NCBI RefSeq assembly: GCF_003797125.1
Contig: NZ_RKKE01000003.1
Span: 496,001-560,000 of the forward strand
DNA: 64,000 bases
DNA from: Shewanella frigidimarina
GTDB taxonomy: Bacteria; Pseudomonadota; Gammaproteobacteria; Enterobacterales; Shewanellaceae
Reading direction: 5' to 3'
The stretch's first letter is position 1. Each line of letters opens with the position of its first letter. The notes under the pieces were generated by a model. It searched no databases. It saw only the letters and a program-made list of their open reading frames with translations, and had not been told where the DNA came from. A program made the translations under genes and the position numbers. Shown in pieces: positions 15,750 through 23,389 of this stretch.

Positions 15750-17448
15750 ATTTTTCTCTCCAGCATTTATCCTGCTAATTGCTGCTGTACTGATATGTTT
15801 GGTTAAAGGGCACGCACGAACAGCGGTCATATTAATCGCCCCAATTATTACCCTGTTGGCCATATGGCAGATCCCTGACGGAGTCCAGAGTACGGTAAAA
15901 TTTCTTACTTACAACATTGAACCTGTCGAAGGTAGTCCGCTAAGGCGATTGTTTGCGACTATTTTTACAATAATGGTCTTTGTTGGAGGTCTCTTTTCTT
16001 TCCGTATAGCACGTTGGTATGAACTTGCCGCAGCCTTTACATACGCTGCAGGTGCTATAGGAGTCTGTTTTGCCGGCGATCTTATTACCATGTTCGTCTA
16101 CTGGGAACTAATGGCGATATTCTCTACTATTGTGGTTTGGTGTGGTGGTACGCCCGATTCACGCGCTGCTGGAATACGGTATGCCATCATGCATTTTCTC
16201 GGTGGCGTAATACTTAAAGTTGGAATTGTAGGTGTTGTACTTGGGACTGGTTCTATCAAAATCCAACCTATGCTGGCAACAGATTTCAGTACATGGATGA
16301 TACTTATTGGCATATTGATAAACGCCGCGGCACCACCAGTGTCAGCTTGGCTAGCTGATGCATACCCAGAAACCACACCCACTGGTTCAGTATTTCTGTC
16401 GGCATTTACAACTAAAACAGCTGTATTGGCACTGATATTATTATTCCCAGGCGAACCAGTGCTGATTGGCATAGGTCTATTTATGGTTATGTACGGTATT
16501 ATTTTCGCATTATTGGAAAATGATGTGCGACGTATCCTTTCCTACTCCGTGGTTAACCAAGTCGGTTTTATGGTTGTTGCCGTAGGTATTGGTACCGAAA
16601 TGGCACTTAATGGGGCTACGGCTCATGCTTTTGCACATATTATATATAAAGCGCTACTGTTTATGAGTGCTGGGGTTGTTATATACCGCACGGGGAAAAA
16701 TAAATGTATGGAGCTGGGTGGTCTATTTCGCACCATGCCACTTACCTGCGTCTGCGGTATTATTGGCGCGCTAGCCATTTCAGGTTTTCCACTGACTTCA
16801 GGTTTTACCACAAAGAGCATGATTTCCCAGGCAGCTGTCGATGGGGATTTAGTTTGGGTTTATATGGCGTTAACCGCCGCGTCGGCCGGTGTATTTCTTC
16901 ATGCTGGTATCAAATTCCCATGGTTTGTGTTTTTCCAAAAAGACTCAGGTTTAAGGCCAAAAGATGCGCCATGGAATATGGGGTTGGCGATGATCATTTT
17001 TGCTAGCATGTGCATTTTACTGGGTGTATTCCCAGAAACGCTTTATGCCCTATTACCCTACCCTGTTGACTACCAACCGTACTCTATTGGTAAAGTGCTG
17101 TTCTACCTGCAGTTGCTGCTATTTTCAGGATTGGCTTTCTTCGTATTATTGCCACTAATGAAACGTACCATGACGATTAGCCTCGACACAGATTGGCTTT
17201 GGCGACGTGCGGCCTTTTCATTGGTTAAGTTGATCGAACGAGCGCTTAGCTCACTAGGTGACATGGTTACGCAACAACGAAACCGCTTGCAGAAATTCTT
17301 ACAACGTATGGCAGTGCGTTATCTTGGCCAACCGCATACAGCAGATAGCCAAGAGCGCGGCGTGTTCGCGCGCTCTTGGCCCGTGGGCACCACTGTGCTT
17401 TGGATCGCTGGGTTGCTATCAGCCTACGTGTTGTTGTACTACCTTTAG
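15739..17448 (+). CDS. Antiporter NuoL/M/N-like subunit 3
   Basis: This 569-residue polytopic protein is commonly annotated as Na+/H+ antiporter subunit D. The glutamate is present (FVYWELMAIFSTIVVWCGG), but in the segment where relatives have G-K-A-A-x-x-P it reads INAAAPPVSAWLADAYPE, so the lysine is replaced by asparagine. A lysine follows in SAFTTKTAVLAL. The C-terminus is longer than usual, with a basic loop (residues 495-545, rich in R, Q and L) and a last helix. AAGGAGAA precedes the ATG. A perfect 12-bp inverted repeat lies in its 3' end (17348-17380). Confidence 0.88.
   Translation: MGFEFFSPAFILLIAAVLICLVKGHARTAVILIAPIITLLAIWQIPDGVQSTVKFLTYNIEPVEGSPLRRLFATIFTIMVFVGGLFSFRIARWYELAAAFTYAAGAIGVCFAGDLITMFVYWELMAIFSTIVVWCGGTPDSRAAGIRYAIMHFLGGVILKVGIVGVVLGTGSIKIQPMLATDFSTWMILIGILINAAAPPVSAWLADAYPETTPTGSVFLSAFTTKTAVLALILLFPGEPVLIGIGLFMVMYGIIFALLENDVRRILSYSVVNQVGFMVVAVGIGTEMALNGATAHAFAHIIYKALLFMSAGVVIYRTGKNKCMELGGLFRTMPLTCVCGIIGALAISGFPLTSGFTTKSMISQAAVDGDLVWVYMALTAASAGVFLHAGIKFPWFVFFQKDSGLRPKDAPWNMGLAMIIFASMCILLGVFPETLYALLPYPVDYQPYSIGKVLFYLQLLLFSGLAFFVLLPLMKRTMTISLDTDWLWRRAAFSLVKLIERALSSLGDMVTQQRNRLQKFLQRMAVRYLGQPHTADSQERGVFARSWPVGTTVLWIAGLLSAYVLLYYL
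17348..17380 (+). repeat. 12-bp perfect GC-rich inverted repeat inside a gene end
   Basis: GCCAAGAGCGCG (17348-17359) and CGCGCTCTTGGC (17369-17380) are perfect complements with a 9-base loop. The hairpin lies 66 bases before the stop codon of the third antiporter-like subunit and would be very stable in RNA. Confidence 0.8.
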
Positions 17449-17762
17449 CAGCACTGGGAACAAATTTTTCACTTGACTCCATTTGGCATAGTAATTTTTC
17501 AGATCAGATAGTGACGCTTACACGCGTTGAAGATGGGTATTGTGGGGGCTGAAGGCTAGGGTTAAACATGCCATTACTAACATTTCTGTGTTTTCATAAC
17601 GATAAACTTAGGCGGATTTTTAGCACAAATCAATTTATAACAGTACAAATAAACATAACACTCTATGGGAAGGTTTTATGGTGCTGAAACGTAGAAAAAG
17701 ATGCCATTTTCTAGCGACTCTCTCAAAATGAACTAGCCACTTATATCCGTTTTACCTTTGGT

Positions 17763-17802
17763 ACTAACCTTACTTTATAAGCTAAGTAAGGTTAGTCATT
17801 TT
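17763..17802 (+). terminator. Terminator-like hairpin after the antiporter operon
   Basis: ACTAACCTTACTT (17763-17775) pairs perfectly with AAGTAAGGTTAGT (17784-17796) around an 8-base loop, followed by CATTTTATT. It is 315 bases past the last antiporter gene. The T-run is weak, so termination strength is uncertain. Confidence 0.55.
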
Positions 17803-18229
17803 ATTAGATTCATTCTTGTAAATTAATTGATATTGAAACCAATCCCATTCCTAGCATGAGTAAATGTATGGCCAACCGATATAAGTTTATTGTGAATGAA
17901 TAGTCGCTCTAAATTGCTTTGAGGCGGATCTTGGCTAGCCATGCCAGCTAGCAGAGAGATGGAAAAAAGTGTGTTTGAGGTATTGATTAACCCAGCTTAC
18001 TTGGTATTGGTTTAGCTTGATTTATAACGTAGCTTCATTTGAACTTATTGCCTGCAACATGTGAGCTACAGGACGTTGTAAATGTAGCGATCACAGGGAA
18101 AAGCCAAATAGGAAAAGCTCCAATCTAATTAGCTGACATATTTTGGACAAATTCAATATTTAAATTGAGGCCGTTGAAGAAAATAGAAAAATGTTGCAGG
18201 GCGGCTGAGCCAATTTTTTTAGAAGAGTT

Positions 18230-18312
18230 AAGAGGAAACATCCGTTGATTTCCTCTTGTTCTGGTGTGGCAAAGCGCCACGACGTTAGTGGCCGCAGACC
18301 ATTGCGGTAACG
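18230..18312. repeat. Cluster of three hairpins after the ATPase gene
   Basis: Three hairpins follow each other: AAGAGGAAA/TTTCCTCTT (18230-18257), GTGGC/GCCAC (18266-18280) and a compound one with CGTTA/TAACG outside and CCGCA/TGCGG inside (18283-18312). The first could end minus-strand transcription of the ATPase operon, though no good T-run follows. The second and third overlap the short edge repeat, copy 2. Confidence 0.6.
18265..18300 (+). repeat. Short island-edge repeat, copy 2
   Basis: The segment GACGTTAGTGGCCGCAGACC (18281-18300) and the 16 bases before it are shared in diverged form with 22269-22303 (26 of 35 positions with one gap) and, in inverted form, with 9206-9225 (17 of 20). 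The three copies lie at the borders of the two ion-transport modules. Confidence 0.5.
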
Positions 18313-18330
18313 CACTATCCATATATAACA

Positions 18331-20949
18331 CTATGCGTAAATAACACCACGGCGCATTAACCATTTTTCAATCTCGACGGCAAACAAAATAAGTGAAGAC
18401 AGCAACAGACAGACAATAAGATCGACCATTGGCAGAGGCTGTGTATGGAAAATGGTGTTTAACGCAGGTGTATAAATCACGACCATCTGTAATAACAACG
18501 TCAGCAGAAATGCCCCTAACATCGGTAAATTACTGAATAAACCAATGCGCAATAATGAAGTACTCTCGCTGCGGACCGCTAGGGCATGAAACAACTGCGA
18601 TACCGTTAATACCGTAAACACCATTGTCTGCCAATAAACAACGTCACGGGAAATAGCCCACGCCATAGTCGCAATGGATATTCCACCAATAAACAATCCT
18701 ACCCAGATAATATGTTGCCACATACCATGAGAAAAAATACTTTCCTTTGGAGGGCTGGGCGCACGACTCATTATATTCGGTTCGGCTGGCTCGGTGGTTA
18801 ATGCAAGACCCGGCAGTCCATCGGTCACTAGGTTAATCCACAGGATATGAATCGGCAGTAAAGGAATAGGCAACCCGATAAACGGTGCTAGGAATAAGGT
18901 CCAGATTTCACCAGTATTGGAACTCAAAGTATATTTGATAAATTTGCGAATATTATCAAAGGTACGGCGCCCCGACCATATCGCTCGCACGATAGAAGAA
19001 AAGTCATCGTCCAATAACACCATATCCGCAGCTTCGCGGGCCACATCGGTTCCCTTCTGCCCCATGGCAACACCAATACTGGCATGCTTTAATGCCGGTG
19101 CATCGTTGACGCCATCGCCGGTCATAGCGACAAATTCGCCTTTGTCTTGTAATGCTTTAACGATACGTAATTTTTGTTCCGGCGTCACCCTTGCGTACAC
19201 CCGTATCGAGTCTACTAGGCGAGAGAATTCGTCATCGGATATTTTAGCGAGTTGATCACCACTTAGCATCGCCCTATCGTTATCTATAATTCCCAAACGT
19301 TGTGCTATCGCAAACGCGGTACCCGGATGATCGCCAGTGATCATTACCGGAATAACTCCCGCTGTAAGACAATCTTTTACGGCCTGAGGGACTTCAGACC
19401 GCGGCGGATCTATCAGCGCCACTAGCCCCAAAAAAGTGAGTTCTCTCTCTACAATGTCTGCGTCTAACAGCTCAGGTAAACGGCTAAATTCACGTTTTGC
19501 AAATGCAAGTACGCGGTAACCTTTATTCGCTAACTGTGCCGCTTCAGCCAACACGGCCGCTAATTCAAATGCTGTAACCCCATCAGTATTTAATGTCTGA
19601 ATACATTGCTGTAGTACCTGCTCTGGCGCGCCTTTGATGTACGCAGTCACAACATTGGATGTTTGATGCAAGGTTGTCATCTGTTTTCGTTCGCTATCAA
19701 ACGCAATAACGGCTATACGAGGCTTTGCCTGCTCTAAGATGGACTTATCAAAACCGACCATGTGAGCGGCTTCGAAAAGTGCTAGCTCGGTCGGCTCACC
19801 TGCAGGTTTGCCGTCTTTATCCATGATGTCATTGTTTAGTGCCATGGCTTGGCCAAGCTCTGTCCATGGAATACTGGCTTCTGACTCAGGCATTGATTGT
19901 CGCAGTTCTCCAGCCACAAAAAATAACTCCGCTGTCATGAGATTTTGTGTCAGGGTACCGGTCTTGTCTGTACATATATAGGTAACTGAACCTAGGGTTT
20001 CGACAGAGGGTAAGTTACGCACGAGCACATTATGTCGGATCAGCTTACGTGCACCCAAAGCAAGTGAAATGGTCACCACCGCAGGGAGTGCTTCCGGTAT
20101 CGCAGCTACACCCAAGCTCACCGAGGTTAAAAACATCAATAATATTGACTGTCCTTGCAGCAAGCCGACAACAAACACCACTATACATATTGCCAGTACA
20201 GTCAAGGCAAGGTATCGGCCAAAACGAGACAATCGTGTTTGCAAGGGGGTTTTTACACTCGTTTCATCTTGTAGCAGTCCAGCTATTTGGCCTATCTCGG
20301 TTTCCATGCCGCTGGCAACTACCACACCTTTACCACGTCCACGAATAATCATGCTGTTCTTAAAAACTAGATTCAAACGATCACCAATGGCTAATTCTTT
20401 ATCAGCTAGCGGTTCTGTTTGCTTTTCTATTGCATGTGATTCACCAGTCAGGGTTGATTCATCGACCAGCAGTTCTTCCCCTTCCAGTAAGCGCACATCA
20501 GCAGGCACAAGATTTCCGGCTTCAAGCATAACAACATCACCCGGCACTAATGCTGTTGCGTCAATAGTCACTTCAAGTGCATCGCGAAATACATAAGCAT
20601 CTGGCGCTGCCATTTTTCGCAGTGCCGCCACAGCGCGCTCTGCCCTAAATTCCTGTACTGTGCCGATAATTGCATTAAGTAATACGATCACCATAATAGC
20701 AATGGTATCTTGTGGCTCACCAAGAAAACCCGAAATCACCGCTGCTACCAACAACACAACTATCATGAAATCAGAAAACTGCCCGAGTAAAATGAACAGC
20801 AAAGAACGTCGGGTTTTTTGGATAATAGTATTATGACCATATTCAATCAGGCGTTTTTTTGCTTGTTCCGTAGTCAGGCCCGTTAGCGAAGAATCAAGCC
20901 GCTGTAGAACATCTGCAGATTGTAAACTGTGCCACTTTGCTGAGGACAT
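18331..20949 (-). CDS. Calcium-type P-type ATPase
   Basis: This 872-residue P2-type cation pump has the TGES loop (LTGESHAIEKQ), the phosphorylation site ICTDKTGTLTQN, the KGAPEQVL nucleotide-domain motif and TGDGVNDAPALKHA. The fourth membrane segment has IPEALPAVVTI and the sixth NLVTDGLPGLALTTEP, patterns of the Ca2+-ATPase (PMR1/SERCA-like) subgroup rather than K+ or heavy metal pumps. It exports or sequesters Ca2+ (possibly Mn2+) using ATP at the inner membrane. The ATG at 20949 follows GGAAA and begins one base after the VIT1-like stop; a TTG at 20964 is the alternative. Confidence 0.88.
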   Translation of the reverse strand: MSSAKWHSLQSADVLQRLDSSLTGLTTEQAKKRLIEYGHNTIIQKTRRSLLFILLGQFSDFMIVVLLVAAVISGFLGEPQDTIAIMVIVLLNAIIGTVQEFRAERAVAALRKMAAPDAYVFRDALEVTIDATALVPGDVVMLEAGNLVPADVRLLEGEELLVDESTLTGESHAIEKQTEPLADKELAIGDRLNLVFKNSMIIRGRGKGVVVASGMETEIGQIAGLLQDETSVKTPLQTRLSRFGRYLALTVLAICIVVFVVGLLQGQSILLMFLTSVSLGVAAIPEALPAVVTISLALGARKLIRHNVLVRNLPSVETLGSVTYICTDKTGTLTQNLMTAELFFVAGELRQSMPESEASIPWTELGQAMALNNDIMDKDGKPAGEPTELALFEAAHMVGFDKSILEQAKPRIAVIAFDSERKQMTTLHQTSNVVTAYIKGAPEQVLQQCIQTLNTDGVTAFELAAVLAEAAQLANKGYRVLAFAKREFSRLPELLDADIVERELTFLGLVALIDPPRSEVPQAVKDCLTAGVIPVMITGDHPGTAFAIAQRLGIIDNDRAMLSGDQLAKISDDEFSRLVDSIRVYARVTPEQKLRIVKALQDKGEFVAMTGDGVNDAPALKHASIGVAMGQKGTDVAREAADMVLLDDDFSSIVRAIWSGRRTFDNIRKFIKYTLSSNTGEIWTLFLAPFIGLPIPLLPIHILWINLVTDGLPGLALTTEPAEPNIMSRAPSPPKESIFSHGMWQHIIWVGLFIGGISIATMAWAISRDVVYWQTMVFTVLTVSQLFHALAVRSESTSLLRIGLFSNLPMLGAFLLTLLLQMVVIYTPALNTIFHTQPLPMVDLIVCLLLSSLILFAVEIEKWLMRRGVIYA

Positions 20950-20950
20950 T

Positions 20951-21535
20951 CTAGTTTCCGACAAAGAAGTAAATAAGCGAGGCGGTTATTACCGCAACTA
21001 GCGAAGCTTGTATGCCACTGCGTAACCATGTGACCCCTGATATCCGGCCAAGAAATACCCCCAATAAAAAAGTGAGTAGCAGTGCCACTAAGATGGCAGC
21101 ATAAAGAGGTGGAACAGGAAGGTTGATGCCGGCAATAGATAGCCATAGTGGTGACAATATTAACAGTGAAATGACCAGCGGGGCTAAGCCATTCACCAAT
21201 GCAATCAACAAGGGTACCCACCGCGAGGCGACGCCATGCGCACTATTATGGAGATCACTAATCATTGCCTTCTCCAGCTCCCCCAAAGCATACTTTCGCT
21301 CGGCAGATTCACTGATGTAAGCACTGCTAATACCACTCATGCTTAGCGCAATCGCCGCCCCCAGACAGACACCAACAACCATTGATAAATCCGTTGGTGC
21401 ACTGACAATAAAACCCATTATCAGCCCTAGCATGGTAAGTGCACCATCAAAACCGTTGACCACAAAATAACGACGCACAATACCCCGAGTACGAGTGATA
21501 TCTAATAAAAAATTGGCCTGCGTTAACAGACTCAT
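20951..21535 (-). CDS. VIT1/CCC1-like membrane transporter
   Basis: This 194-residue protein belongs to the VIT1/CCC1 superfamily of iron and manganese transporters. It starts with RRYFVVNGFDGALTMLGLIM, the family signature that pairs a glycine-rich helix with an aspartate, followed by GAAIALSMSGISSAYISESA and an acidic helix ERKYALGELEKAM. About five helices are visible. The cytoplasmic metal-binding domain of plant VIT1 is short here. It is the middle gene of an operon with DUF211 and the P-type ATPase. Confidence 0.8.
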   Translation of the reverse strand: MSLLTQANFLLDITRTRGIVRRYFVVNGFDGALTMLGLIMGFIVSAPTDLSMVVGVCLGAAIALSMSGISSAYISESAERKYALGELEKAMISDLHNSAHGVASRWVPLLIALVNGLAPLVISLLILSPLWLSIAGINLPVPPLYAAILVALLLTFLLGVFLGRISGVTWLRSGIQASLVAVITASLIYFFVGN

Positions 21536-21541
21536 AATATA

Positions 21542-21811
21542 TTAACCAGCAACCGTTTCATTATGTACTTCAACCTCATCAATACTGTGAAGAGACCCTC
21601 CCATATTGGTAATGGCAGATTGAATGGTATTAAAATCGATTTCGCTCCCAAACAGCTGTATTTGAACCGTTTCGGTATTTTCATCTATCTCAAGAACAAT
21701 CAGTTTAACTCGATAATCGACACCTGTTTCTGCAATGGTTCGTGCAAAATCAAGTGCATTAGGTTGATGAGGTTTAAGCACATCCAGAACAATCCTTTTG
21801 ACGTTAACCAT
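21542..21811 (-). CDS. DUF211 family protein
   Basis: This 89-residue protein closely follows the DUF211 pattern known mainly from archaea: VKRIVLDVLKPHQPNALDFA, VKLIVLEIDENTETVQIQLF, IDFNTIQSAITNMGGSLHSI and DEVEV. It has a ferredoxin-like fold and, from what I recall of structural work, binds calcium or other divalent ions. The ATG at 21811 with AGGAC ahead of it fits the family start; the frame is open to 21865. It lies six bases before the VIT1-like gene and probably senses the ion handled by the transporters. Confidence 0.8.
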   Translation of the reverse strand: MVNVKRIVLDVLKPHQPNALDFARTIAETGVDYRVKLIVLEIDENTETVQIQLFGSEIDFNTIQSAITNMGGSLHSIDEVEVHNETVAG

Positions 21812-21865
21812 AATAAATAGTCCTATAATCTTTTGTCTTGATAAGTATAGTAAAACCCTCATCAA

Positions 21866-22376
21866 TTTGTGGTGAGATGTCTACTATTTCTGGGTAATTT
21901 GGCAACCTAATACCTTGGGCAATATTTGAAGCCATACTGTTTAATATGCTCCCATTTAACTAGCTGTACTAGGGTAGTCAATATAGAAACCTGCAGCCTA
22001 GATGACATAAGCTTTTTATGATGATTTTTAGGCCGAAAAGATAGATTTTAATAAGTAATGACTTTTAAGAAGTTTAGTTTTAATCAATAAGATTCATTCA
22101 GTACAACATGCATCAGCACAAGCGTTAGCATTTTAACGCTTTACAAATAAGATGACCCGAGGATATTAAAAATGAGGGTAAAAGTGCTAACTAATTCCAT
22201 CGCGAAACTTTCGTATCTGTTGTTTAAGTAACGAGGGGGATAACGTCCCTTTTGATCTGTACATCAAATGTAGCAAGGGCCAAGACGTTAATGGTCGTAG
22301 GCTATAAACAATAAAAAGCGGCTACAGCCCTGAGATATGATTAACTCAACTGACTAATTAACCTTATCGACTCTAT
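21866..22376. other. Intergenic region upstream of the DUF211 operon
   Basis: These 511 bases contain the presumed promoter of the minus-strand DUF211 operon, a perfect hairpin at 22120-22141 (AAGCGTTA/TAACGCTT with a six-base loop) and the third copy of the short edge repeat (22269-22303). I see no ORF with a credible start. Confidence 0.5.
22269..22303 (+). repeat. Short island-edge repeat, copy 3
   Basis: The 20 bases GACGTTAATGGTCGTAGGCT (22284-22303) agree at 15 positions with copy 2, and the alignment extends 15 bases to the left with one gap. It is in the same orientation as copy 2, about 4.0 kb away, with the DUF211-VIT1-ATPase module in between. Confidence 0.45.
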
Positions 22377-22796
22377 TTATTGGCTAAACTGATTTACTTT
22401 ATTCAACAAACGCATAAATTCATCTTGCTCACTGACTGTTAATGCGGCTAAAAAGTGTTGGTTAACCCACTCGGCTTCATGAATTAAGTCTTGTTCGAGT
22501 GCTTTACCATTATCAGTTAAAAAGATTTGAAATGCGCGGCGGTTGTCCGCTTCTTGATGACGGGTAATAAATCCTTGAACTTGTAAATTATCCAGCAGCC
22601 GCGTCATGGTGTAGTTGGCCACATCACAACGCTTAGACAACTCAGTTTGACTTAAGCCTTCCTCTTGCCACAAGGTAAATAGCACCGGCCAAAGTTTACT
22701 GTCTAACTCGTAGCGCTTTAAACGCACATCAAGCTGTTGCTGCAAGGCAATATTAAGATGGGAAATCAGGTAACTTAAACTTTCAAAGCGTTTCAA
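22377..22796 (-). CDS. MarR family transcriptional regulator
   Basis: This 139-residue regulator has the winged helix-turn-helix of MarR proteins: LWQEEGLSQTELSKRCDVAN, TRLLDNLQVQGFITRHQEAD and the wing DNRRAFQIFLTDNGKAL. The start is a TTG at 22796 with an ideal AGGAGG five bases ahead, which decides the start. It is a single gene at the right-hand border of the ion-transport region, and no obvious target gene lies next to it. Confidence 0.88.
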   Translation of the reverse strand: MKRFESLSYLISHLNIALQQQLDVRLKRYELDSKLWPVLFTLWQEEGLSQTELSKRCDVANYTMTRLLDNLQVQGFITRHQEADNRRAFQIFLTDNGKALEQDLIHEAEWVNQHFLAALTVSEQDEFMRLLNKVNQFSQ

Positions 22797-22924
22797 ATGA
22801 TACCTCCTACATCGTCAGTGAGATAAATTGACTGTGTTAAGACGAATACTTATGCCTACACAGCAGTTAAACTACACTTGAACAGATTTTAGATTACCAT
22901 CTCTATACGTTAAGAAAAGCTCTT

Positions 22925-23380
22925 TTAGTCAAAATATAAGTATTCATTGATATAGCGGTAATAACAGGCTCGATTTAATTGCCCCACCAAACCCCTGATT
23001 AATGGTGCGTATATACCATCGTCTGTGACAATAATATCTGCGATATTAATGGCAGGAAGCTGAGTCCCTATACTGCTGGAAAATATCAACTGAAGATCAT
23101 TTGACTGAGCTTCCGTTGATGCAGCTTGATGATAGTCCACCAGTAATAATGGATAGGCTTCAACGGTGACTTTGACTTTCTCGACTGGTGTAATTAACAA
23201 ATACTCATTGTCGATACAGTGCAAAATACTACTGAACAAAGCCGCAAATTTTGCTGGCAACGGACTGTCTAGATACAGCCAATCGCCATTGGCTTGAATA
23301 TGAAACAGAACATCATCACTGCACAGTGCCACACCATCAGGTTGAGTAAATGTACTTAATGTCGCTGTTTCATCTGTCAT
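22925..23380 (-). CDS. Hypothetical protein co-transcribed with ydiJ
   Basis: I do not recognise this 151-residue soluble protein. It has no signal peptide or membrane segment, is acidic, and ends with the aromatic run YYRYINEYLYFD. It starts nine bases after the stop of ydiJ on the same strand, so the two form an operon. It may be a partner or regulator of the ydiJ enzyme. Confidence 0.7.
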   Translation of the reverse strand: MTDETATLSTFTQPDGVALCSDDVLFHIQANGDWLYLDSPLPAKFAALFSSILHCIDNEYLLITPVEKVKVTVEAYPLLLVDYHQAASTEAQSNDLQLIFSSSIGTQLPAINIADIIVTDDGIYAPLIRGLVGQLNRACYYRYINEYLYFD

Positions 23381-23389
23381 GATGCTTAC

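Larger units (their letters stand above)
17449..18330. other. Long intergenic region between antiporter and ATPase modules
   Basis: These 882 bases lie between two convergent operons. They contain a strong terminator-like hairpin (17763-17796), a cluster of three hairpins (18230-18312) and a copy of the short edge repeat (18265-18300). Between 17.8 and 18.2 kb I see no ORF with a ribosome binding site and no gene remnant I can name. The length and the lack of coding content suggest leftover sequence from module insertion. Confidence 0.55.

Noticed and set aside
18230..18312. Integron attC site
   Set aside because: The nested hairpins are suggestive, but there is no GTTRRRY core or RYYYAAC partner and no gene-cassette layout.
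9001..22376. Prophage or insertion sequence carrying the ion-transport genes
   Set aside because: No integrase, transposase, tRNA end or target duplication was found; only the short diverged repeats hint at mobility.
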